Source of the DNA: JAXMDS01 sp043777815
GTDB lineage: Bacteria; Pseudomonadota; Alphaproteobacteria; Rickettsiales; Rickettsiaceae
NCBI GenBank assembly: GCA_043777815.1
Contig: JAYWHH010000017.1
Location: 1 to 39,692, forward strand
Length of the DNA stretch: 39,692 nt
Reading direction: 5' to 3'
Notes under the pieces: model-generated
Told to the model about the DNA's origin: nothing
The model's database searches: none
What the model saw: the letters and a program-made list of their open reading frames with translations, nothing else
Position numbers and translations under genes: made by a program
Shown: positions 33,549 to 39,692 of the stretch, in pieces
Layout: each line of letters opens with the position of its first letter
Numbering within the stretch: the stretch's first letter is position 1

Positions 33549-34216
33549 TACAAGATACACAAAACAATATCAGTAAAAAAATTATTATATACAATATCAC
33601 TAAAGAAATTCTTATATTTAAAAAAAGATTTGAGCAGATTCCAGAAAAAATTTCTAAAATTGATTCAGCCCCAGCTAAAAAAGCTTTTGTGCAATGTCAA
33701 CATATTTTGGCATATACTTCATTTTTATGTACTAATATAGAATCTTTTATTGATAAAACAACACAAGAAAAATTAGTAAAAATACTTCAAATATTTTGTA
33801 ATTCATGTGAAACATATAAAGAAATTGCAAAAATTGAAGAAAATTCTGCAGGTAAAGAAGATAAAATAAAGATTAATAAAATGCTTACATCTATGTATTG
33901 CACACATTCTTATATCGAAAAAGATATAGCAAAACAACTAATTGAAATAATTAAAATTCTTGACGAATACATTCTGGCAAAAGACAAAAAAGAAATTTTT
34001 GAGTTTTTTAACAATTATGATATTAGTATAAAAATTAATATGCTAGATACTTTTGGCATTAAAGAAGAAGAGTGCGTAGATCAAACAACAGATATGTCAA
34101 GCGATGTTAAACCAAATGAAAAAGAAATTTTTCCTGAAGCTATAGAAGAAATGCAAGAATCCACGCAAGAATTATTGTTAGGTAAAGGTGAAGCAGGTGA
34201 TGCGCCCAATGAATAA
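33536..34216 (+). CDS. unknown helical protein, 226 residues
   Basis: No family is recognised. It starts MQSKLQDTQ, like the following gene's MQSKSQQI, and shares its promoter block. Residues ~10-165 are predicted helical (Ile/Lys/Glu rich), with scattered Cys at about 53, 66, 88, 91 and 123. The last ~50 residues are acidic and low complexity, ending KGEAGDAPNE. That tail's coding sequence is copied repeatedly downstream (34230-34345) and once or twice upstream (33360-33423). No signal or transmembrane segment is visible. Function is unknown. Confidence 0.7.
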   Translation: MQSKLQDTQNNISKKIIIYNITKEILIFKKRFEQIPEKISKIDSAPAKKAFVQCQHILAYTSFLCTNIESFIDKTTQEKLVKILQIFCNSCETYKEIAKIEENSAGKEDKIKINKMLTSMYCTHSYIEKDIAKQLIEIIKILDEYILAKDKKEIFEFFNNYDISIKINMLDTFGIKEEECVDQTTDMSSDVKPNEKEIFPEAIEEMQESTQELLLGKGEAGDAPNE

Positions 34217-34345
34217 AAAAAATTGAAGCAGGTGATGCTCCCCAATGAATAAAAAAAGGTGAAGCAGGTGATGCGCCCAATGAATAAAAAAAATTGAAGC
34301 AGGCGATGCGCCCTAATAAGTAAAAAAAAGTGAAGCAGGCGATGC
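34186..34345 (+). repeat. tandem copies of the coding sequence for the tail GEAGDAP
   Basis: GAAGCAGGTGATGCGCCCAATGAATAAAAAA-type units repeat about five times (near 34190, 34225, 34261, 34295 and 34331), at intervals of about 35 bases. The first is the true end of the 226-residue gene, stop included; the rest are non-coding. This is the clearest gene-tail echo array in the window. Confidence 0.92.
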
Positions 34346-34361
34346 AGATGATGCGTAAACA

Positions 34362-34486
34362 ATATACTTATAAAAAATAAATAAATCTACTAAACATTTC
34401 GCATGATTAAAATTTAATAATTTAAAAGTTATATGATATAATAGTAACTATACTAATCTAACTACCTTATAATATGCAAAGCAAAT
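34362..34486 (+). repeat. 125-bp upstream cassette, copy B (promoter region of the 268-residue gene)
   Basis: Equal in length to copy A without gaps. It contains TATAAT at 34437-34442, 31 bp before the ATG at 34474, at the same position as in copy A. Retention of the -10 box and the start context in both copies suggests both genes are expressed together. Confidence 0.75.
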
Positions 34487-35280
34487 CCCAACAAATTAAC
34501 AAAGTTTTTGAAAAGATAAAAAGTAGCATCTCTTTTTTACCACAAGCTTTTAAAGCTCAAAAAACTTTAGTTGATAAGATGAAAATTAAGTTCACTATAT
34601 TAAAAATACAAATGTCTAAGTTAATAGAGCTTGAAGAATTCAATACTACGGATCAAAATTACCAATTAAAAGTCGTAATTGAAGCATTGGCTAAATCTTC
34701 AGATGAAGAAATGCTTAAAAAATCTTTTGGAAACAGTGAGATAATAAAACATATAAAGGAAAAAATCTTTGATACAGAAATGTCTAATAAGACTAGCATT
34801 ACTGATCATTCACAAAATGTTGATCAAAGTATAGAATTAGATTCTAACTTAAAAAACGCATTAGAGAATTTTTGTATGGAAAAAGAATTTCTAATTAAAT
34901 ATGGCGAGACTAATGATCTTAGCAGTATAAATAGTACTAATGCTAAGGAATTCGCATTAAAAACATTAGAAGCGCTGAAAATGGATGGAAAGTTACCATC
35001 TGAATTGTGTGATAATTTTAACCTCATTAAAGAATATATAGAAAATCCTAAATGCTATAAAAATGATATAGATAAAAGCGTTGAAATGACTAATATTGTC
35101 AATACTAAGTTTTGCGATAAGCCAGTTATTGATCTTTTTACTGACTTAGCGAAGCATAATAAAGAATATATTGAGCAAGAGACATTTGAGTATTTTACTA
35201 ACGGCTCGATAGAAAATGATGTTACTAATCTATGTTTAATAACAAAAGAAGATATGTTTGGTGAAGACTATTTTCAATAA
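34474..35280 (+). CDS. unknown helical protein, 268 residues
   Basis: No family is recognised. It begins MQSKSQQINKVFEKI and is predicted mainly alpha-helical with Lys/Glu-rich surfaces (FLPQAFKAQKTLVDKM, KNALENFCMEKEFL, KEFALKTLEALKMDG). No signal peptide or membrane helix is visible. Only the first few residues and the upstream 125 bp clearly match the preceding gene; the bodies have diverged or are unrelated. The C-terminus is acidic (TKEDMFGEDYFQ), resembling that of the 332-residue protein. The shared promoter block suggests co-regulation with the 226-residue gene. Confidence 0.7.
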   Translation: MQSKSQQINKVFEKIKSSISFLPQAFKAQKTLVDKMKIKFTILKIQMSKLIELEEFNTTDQNYQLKVVIEALAKSSDEEMLKKSFGNSEIIKHIKEKIFDTEMSNKTSITDHSQNVDQSIELDSNLKNALENFCMEKEFLIKYGETNDLSSINSTNAKEFALKTLEALKMDGKLPSELCDNFNLIKEYIENPKCYKNDIDKSVEMTNIVNTKFCDKPVIDLFTDLAKHNKEYIEQETFEYFTNGSIENDVTNLCLITKEDMFGEDYFQ

Positions 35281-35955
35281 AATATCAAGCACAGATCATT
35301 CTTTTATCAAAAGACAATTTATTAATCACTCTTTGTGCCAGGATGCATTCTTTATCAAGCATTTTTAAGATGTGTTGTGCTCTACGATTTAGATATTTAC
35401 AAAGTGTGCTTAAGGTATCAAAAACAAATCATTTTTAAGATGTGCCGCTCTACGATTTAGATATTTACATAAGGCATAAAATGTTCCTCCTTAAAGCATA
35501 AAATGTGCTTAAGGTATCAAAAACAAATCATTCTGATTTTATCATAAGGCAACTTATTCCTCGCCCCTCTTTTTTTTGTCAGGGGCGTACTTTTTATTAG
35601 GCTGCGATCCTTAAGAAGCGAGAAGCTTTTTTGTCGGAGTGTATTTTTTGTTAAAATGTACCGCTCTTAAGAAATAAAACTCATCTTACTGAGGTGTGCT
35701 TTGCTTACGATGCTGCTCTTACAATTCAGACATTTACAAATTATTCTTTTATTAATACATGATAAGTGAATTCTTTGGATCCTGTCGAATTAAAATGTTT
35801 TATTTAGATGTGCGATGTGCCGCTTTTAAGAAATAAAAAGCTCTTGTTGAATTGAGGCGCGCTTTGTTCATCTCTTATTGGAATATTGCATTTCTCTTAC
35901 GATTAAGATATTTAAACAAAAGACTTCTGTTATTGAGGTGTGCTTTGCTTACGAT
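35281..35955. repeat. repeat-filled spacer including echoes of the secF tail
   Basis: GAGGTGTGCTTTGCTTACGAT at 35935-35955, which covers the last codons of secF, is repeated identically at 35691-35711, with a weaker copy near 35856. AAGGTATCAAAAACAAATCATT is at about 35410 and 35511. CTACGATTTAGATATTTACA is at about 35382 and 35451. GCCGCTCTTAAGAAATAAAA-like strings are near 35661 and 35820. No gene is seen in this 649-bp gap. Confidence 0.8.
35562..35587 (+). terminator. G+C-rich hairpin, possible terminator
   Basis: CGCCCCT (35562-35568) pairs perfectly with AGGGGCG (35581-35587) across a T-rich 12-base loop and is followed by TACTTTTTA. This is the strongest hairpin in the spacer and stands out in base composition. 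It lies 280 bp after the nearest plus-strand gene, so a terminator role is uncertain. Confidence 0.35.
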
Positions 35956-36829
35956 TCAAGTATTTATTTTCATCAATTAGCACCAATAAAAATGGGGCAG
36001 ATACAAAAATAGAGGAGTAGGTTCCAAAGATAAAGCCGAATAATACTAAAATAGCAAATGGAAAAATTGCCTCGCCTCCAAATAAAACTAATGCTAAGTT
36101 AGCTATGATGGTAGTAAATACTGTTAACGTTGTTCTAGACAGCGTTTGAATAATACTATTGTTAATTATGTCAGGTAGATTTTGAGATCTAACTATTCTA
36201 ATATTTTCTCGTATTCTGTCATAAACTACAATCGAATCATTTACTGAGTAACCAATAATGGTCAAAATGGCAGCTATACTACTTATGTTAAATTCTATTT
36301 GAGTTAATGAAGCAAAGCCCAATGAAATTAATGCATCATGCATAAGCGCCACCAAGACACCAATCCCAAATTGCCATTCGAATCTAAAGGCCACATAAGT
36401 CATAATTCCAACGAAGGCTAATCCTACTGCCAAAACCCCACTTTTTATCAACTCTTCTCCCATTTGAGGGCCTATTGCTTCTACCTGAAGATATTTTGGT
36501 TGAGAGTCCAGCTCTTCAATTACTTTTTTAATTCTTTCTATAGTGTTATTTAATTCTATTTGGTCAGTTGATTTTGCGCCAGCTTTAATAGAAACATGAT
36601 TCATATTAACTAAATTTACACTTCCTAAGATTTGATTTTTTTCTAAATTTTTTCTTAACGCATCGAGGTCATAATCTTTGTTTTGGATTTCAATATTAAC
36701 TCCACCAGTGAATTCTATGTTGAAATTTATTCCCCTTGTGTATATCAATATAATTGACAGAATTGATATGATCACTGACACTAGAAAGGATATATTCTTA
36801 TACTTAACAAAATGAAACTTGAGGAACAT
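35930..36829 (-). CDS. secF: protein translocase subunit SecF
   Basis: SecF works with SecD and SecYEG to complete protein export using the proton gradient. The protein has six predicted membrane helices and 299 residues, typical length. Family marks are INFNIEFTGG after helix 1 (34-43), EAIGPQMGEEL (118-127) at the end of the periplasmic domain, and the helix 4-5 motif IGYSVNDSIVVYDRIREN (192-209), which holds the conserved Asp/Arg residues. It starts 3 bp after the stop of ppiD on the same strand, so the two are almost certainly co-transcribed. secD is not in the window. Its 3' end is echoed downstream. Confidence 0.97.
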   Translation of the reverse strand: MFLKFHFVKYKNISFLVSVIISILSIILIYTRGINFNIEFTGGVNIEIQNKDYDLDALRKNLEKNQILGSVNLVNMNHVSIKAGAKSTDQIELNNTIERIKKVIEELDSQPKYLQVEAIGPQMGEELIKSGVLAVGLAFVGIMTYVAFRFEWQFGIGVLVALMHDALISLGFASLTQIEFNISSIAAILTIIGYSVNDSIVVYDRIRENIRIVRSQNLPDIINNSIIQTLSRTTLTVFTTIIANLALVLFGGEAIFPFAILVLFGFIFGTYSSIFVSAPFLLVLIDENKYLNRKQSTPQ

Positions 36830-36832
36830 GGT

Positions 36833-37819
36833 CTATTGAATATTTTTAATGTTTTTACTATACAAGTCAATTTTAACGTATTTTAGAATTTGCCTAAAAT
36901 TCATCTCGCTAAACAAGTTTACAGTTTCATAATCTAGAGCATCAACAGGCTTTGTTAAAACTTTTTGAATATGGTATGAATGTAATTCATGATTGACAAT
37001 ATTAACGCCGCTTGAAGTTTTTAGATTGCGCGTCACTATATCATCAGATGTTAAGCTTTTATGTAAAATTGAGAAGAAAATTGGATCTTTTGGGTGAATT
37101 TTTAAGTTTTTAGTTTCTTTTAAGATACAAGAATTCAAAAAATCTTCCAGTTTGTTTTCCTGAATAGCAGTATTTAAAGCTAAGAAATTTTTGCTAAAAT
37201 TATGCTTTTTGCGCAATATTTCGGTCACTTCTTCATAGTTAAATGGAGCGATTTGCTCTGGCCTCACTTCTTTTACGTGAACTATAAGTCTGTTTTCCTG
37301 AATTTGTTCTTTAGTGAGATCTATTTTCGAGTTGCCCCATCTCATCTTATCGTCAACAGAATTTTTGCTATTATCAATATTGCTGTCTTCTGCCTTATTT
37401 GCACCATAAATCTTGCTTGAATTGCCTGTAAGATTGGATTTATGCAACTCATTATCATTATTCTTTGTCTTAAGTGCACTTTTTAATGCCGCGCTTTCAT
37501 TCAGAATATCTTCATCAATTAGTAAAGATTCGCTTTCAGTTGCATATGAAATGTAGTTTTTTTCAAGTGACTTTTCTCCCAACAGCTTAAGAACTTTATT
37601 CTTATCTATATATAAATTATCTGAAACAATTTTTAATTCATATTTTTGAACCAAATCATTAAACGATATTGAATCCAAAATATCTTCATCAACTTTATCG
37701 GCCACACTTGGATCTATTATTGCGTATTCTAAAATATGCTCCTGAGGCAATTTAAATAAAATCTTGTTTTGATTATAGAAGTTTTCTGCTTCTTGACTAG
37801 AAATAATTTTAGAATCGAC
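36833..37819 (-). CDS. ppiD: PpiD/SurA-type peptidyl-prolyl isomerase, C-terminal part only (truncated at the junction)
   Basis: An inner-membrane-anchored periplasmic folding factor in its family. The open frame extends beyond the TTG at 37750, upstream to the hexanucleotide tract. The added residues read SSQEAENFYNQNKILFKLPQ, matching the SxxEAxxFYxxNKxxFKxP segment found in the N-terminal half of PpiD. Next come ILEYAIIDPSVADKVD, FNDLVQKYELKI, and the C-terminal HVKEVRPEQIAPFNYEEV strand region. A hydrophilic stretch at about 120-170 (counted from here; KTKNNDNELHKSNLTG) looks like an insertion. The N-terminal membrane anchor and start are missing, because the sequence changes to unrelated DNA at ~37.82 kb. 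The gene is upstream of and coupled to secF. Confidence 0.75.
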   Translation of the reverse strand, partial: VDSKIISSQEAENFYNQNKILFKLPQEHILEYAIIDPSVADKVDEDILDSISFNDLVQKYELKIVSDNLYIDKNKVLKLLGEKSLEKNYISYATESESLLIDEDILNESAALKSALKTKNNDNELHKSNLTGNSSKIYGANKAEDSNIDNSKNSVDDKMRWGNSKIDLTKEQIQENRLIVHVKEVRPEQIAPFNYEEVTEILRKKHNFSKNFLALNTAIQENKLEDFLNSCILKETKNLKIHPKDPIFFSILHKSLTSDDIVTRNLKTSSGVNIVNHELHSYHIQKVLTKPVDALDYETVNLFSEMNFRQILKYVKIDLYSKNIKNIQ

Positions 37820-37936
37820 TGTTCCTGTTCCTGTTCCTGTTCCTGTTCCTGTTCCTGTTCCTGCTCCTGCTCCTGCTCCTGCTCCTGTTCCTGTTCCTGC
37901 TCCTGCTCCTGCTCCTGCTCCTCCTCGTGGTCCTCC
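37820..37936. repeat. hexanucleotide microsatellite (CTGTTC/CTGCTC)n at the junction
   Basis: About 17 hexamers alternate between blocks of CTGTTC and CTGCTC, followed by CTCCTCGTGGTCCTC. On the plus strand they encode a Pro-Val/Pro-Ala run in the transposase frame. On the minus strand they give (Glu-Gln)n in one frame and (Thr/Ala-Gly)n in the ppiD frame. To the left the DNA is bacterial; to the right it is eukaryotic in character. Such a tract is a typical place for misassembly. Confidence 0.95.
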
Positions 37937-39176
37937 TCGCGGTCATCATGACGAAGGACTTGTTCAGGAATTGCACGGCACAATTTCCTCACCTGTTGTT
38001 TCAGCAGCTTCACCGCCATCCTCCCTGGATGCGTCGTGTAATGTTGTTGCGGATGAGGAGTTTCAGTCCCTTTTCCCGGACAAGACCGTTGTCTTTTCTT
38101 GCCTTGATGATATCGAACCCATTGTTTGGTCTTACGAAGGGAATACCGGCCTTAGGCTATGCATTTGGAAAAGCAGGCGGGAGAAGTACCGATATTACAA
38201 GTGTAAGAGCCATGTGAACTGTCCCTTTGAGATCCGCCTTGGAAGGCGGCGGTCAGATGGTTTCTTTACAGTTCGAGTTCACAACAACAGTCACACGAAA
38301 CAGATAGTGCCTTCACTGGCATCGGATGGTAGGAAGTACAAGTCGCGACGGGCTGGTAAGCTTGACACGGTCATCGAGGGTATTCTGAACACGAAGAAGG
38401 ACCCCCCTACGCCTGGTGATATCATGCATGCTACAAAGGGTGAAAAACTACCGTACATGAGTGCATGGCGTGCACTCAATGTACGGTCTGTGCGCGCTCG
38501 CGAGGAGGATGACGCGAAATATCAGCTTGTGATGCCCTGCGTTGAAGAGTTTCGGCGCATAAACCCAGGTGCAGTTGCTGGCTGCACTCGTGGTGATGAT
38601 AAATTGCTCGTCGATGTCTACATTTTTCCGCTCTTCATGAATGGATCCCTCAAGCATGTTAGGCCGGTCATTTGCTTAGATGCTGCACATCTGAACAGTC
38701 CGGAGAAGGGCACGCTTTATGTTGCATCATGTCTTTCTGGGGCGAATGAAATTTATCCGATTGGTTTTCTTATATCCAAAGGCAATGAAGATGGTGCAAC
38801 ATGGACAAAGATGTTACGTCTTCTATACGAAGCCTGTCCTTCCCTTTCTGTGCATCAACCCACCTTGGAGGTTTGTCGGTACACTGGTGAACACTATGGA
38901 TCTCAAAATCATGCATTTTTGTTCATGTCTGATCGCGACAAAGGTCTTCAGCCAGCACTAGCGGAAGTCTTTCCCAACAACATTGCCATGAGCTGTGCCA
39001 TGCACATCAAGTCCAACGTTGCTTAGAGATTTGGTCAGGCTAGTGCTAGGCAAATTATCACGATGGCTAAGACTTACTCTGTGCGATATGCGGCCCATTT
39101 GGTCAATGAAGTGCAACAACACAAGCCGGAAGCTGCTGACTACATTGATGGCACATCAGAAGGTGGGTTTTGTTAA
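37821..39176 (+). mobile_element. eukaryotic MULE (Mutator/MuDR-type) transposase, interrupted and incomplete
   Basis: Residues counted from the TTG at 37971. A zinc-finger-like segment (YYKCKSHVNCPFEIRL...VRVHNNSHT, C78, C84, H104, H108) precedes the MULE catalytic domain. First Asp D237 lies in VICLDAAHL, followed by YPIGFLISKGNEDGATWTKML; second Asp D321 lies in FMSDRDKGL, and CAMHI contains the conserved Cys/His. A TAG at 39024-39026 interrupts the frame where relatives often have Gln (NVA-stop-RFG). The frame then continues for about 50 codons (AMAKTYS-like: MAKTYSVRYAAHLVNEV) to 39176, where AAG|GTGGGT resembles a 5' splice site. Third catalytic acid and terminal repeats are not seen. 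Composition and codon use differ strongly from the bacterial part. Confidence 0.85.
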
Positions 39177-39692
39177 CTATGTCATTATATGTTGATACGT
39201 TTGTTATGAAAAAGACATATATTGCTTGAAGTTGTATGTAATCGGTCATTTTTGATTGTGACATTGCCTTCCTAAGAATATTTCGTGATCATGGTGACAA
39301 TGTATTTTGTTAAGTAACCTTTATGAATATAACCCCACTAAACATTTGTATTTTTTGCATTTGTATTCTACACATATTTGCTAACCACAAAGAATAGTCG
39401 ATTTTGTTTGGTTTGATCATCACATGTACCACTCCATTGATGATTTTTTCAAATTTATGTTGTTCATAGTTGCCATATATTTTGATTGCATCATCACAAT
39501 AAAATCTCAATTTTCGCGTCGTATCCTTTATGTTTTCAGTTGTCAACCCTTATTTTCATGACCATTCATTTTATGGTATTCGGTTTATGTTACCATCACA
39601 TTTTTGATGTCCATGGCGTCGACGGTTTTATTTACAAACCATCTATATCGTTTTTCTTTATTATCGTTTCACGTGGTTAACAATTGTGTTTA
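39177..39692. other. A+T-rich non-coding DNA after the transposase
   Basis: No convincing ORF, RNA or repeat is visible. The base composition falls back to A+T rich but lacks the tandem gene-tail repeats typical of the bacterial spacers. It may be intron or intergenic sequence of the eukaryotic source. Confidence 0.5.

Noticed and set aside
34186..34345. Possible CRISPR array (regular repeats of ~35 bp)
   Set aside because: The units are contiguous, without unique spacers, start inside a coding sequence, and no cas genes are nearby. Other tandem arrays in the window fail for the same reason.
1..37819. Insertion sequences or prophage in the bacterial part
   Set aside because: No transposase, integrase or phage structural motif was found in any of the substantial ORFs, and the repeats are direct and local rather than terminal inverted repeats.
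37729..38019. Minus-strand ORF with a long (Glu-Gln)n run
   Set aside because: It is only the hexanucleotide tract read in one frame, joined to out-of-frame ppiD sequence; the ppiD frame runs through the same bases and has clear family similarity.
38291..38657. Minus-strand ORFs within the transposase region
   Set aside because: They lie antisense to the recognisable MULE catalytic domain and show no family features; they are composition shadows.

Overview
The first ~37.8 kb is bacterial: low in G+C, gene-sparse, with long repeat-filled spacers. The gene set points to an obligate intracellular alphaproteobacterium of the order Rickettsiales, probably Rickettsiaceae. The main evidence is a Tlc-type ATP/ADP translocase, type II PssA, solitary EF-G, SIMPL-domain protein, LolD, a ubiquinol-cytochrome c reductase Rieske subunit, and an SecF/PpiD pair. 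The last ~1.9 kb (from about 37.82 kb) differs: codon use becomes G+C-richer and encodes a eukaryotic MULE/MuDR-type transposase, followed by A+T-rich non-coding DNA. The two parts meet in a (CTGTTC/CTGCTC)n hexanucleotide tract exactly where ppiD loses its N-terminal half. The window is therefore either a chimeric assembly or a real bacterium/host DNA junction.

Layout. 0-3.3 kb: tail of an unknown gene, pssA-ruvB (minus), and a repeat-bearing hypothetical protein. 3.6-7.4 kb: dapB, ychF, a Skp/OmpH-like chaperone and acpS (plus). 7.4-9.2 kb: two unknown hydrophilic proteins (minus). 9.7-15.1 kb: three transport genes on the minus strand (POT/PTR symporter, TRAP solute-binding protein, ATP/ADP translocase). 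15.2-17.4 kb: lolD, a SIMPL-domain protein and tRNA-Leu(CAG). 17.4-26.2 kb: an accessory block on the minus strand with four paralogues of an unrecognised ~450-residue family starting MNEF, a repeat-split small acidic ORF and a highly modified COQ7-type hydroxylase. 26.5-31.6 kb: fusA, petA and a class I aminotransferase. 31.9-35.3 kb: tRNA-His with a terminator, then three unknown helical proteins. 35.9-37.8 kb: secF and truncated ppiD. 37.8-39.7 kb: eukaryotic MULE.

Two features recur. First, many genes are followed by decaying partial copies of their own 3' end ('tail echoes'): ruvB, dapB, the SIMPL gene, coq7, the POT gene, secF, a 226-residue hypothetical and tRNA-Leu. Second, several conserved enzymes carry large in-frame, repeat-built hydrophilic insertions: Rieske protein (~150 residues), aminotransferase (~160), COQ7 (~110-125), and less regular ones in the TRAP binding protein and PpiD. 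Both fit one process of frequent local tandem duplication, tolerated downstream of genes or in frame inside surface loops.

Functionally the recognisable genes support a parasite or symbiont that imports nucleotides and peptides, keeps a diaminopimelate/peptidoglycan and Lol/Skp envelope pathway, and respires through a ubiquinone/bc1 chain. The MNEF family and the three helical proteins are the most likely lineage-specific, possibly host-facing, genes. That last point is inference from lineage restriction and duplication only. All family assignments were made by reading motifs, not by database search.
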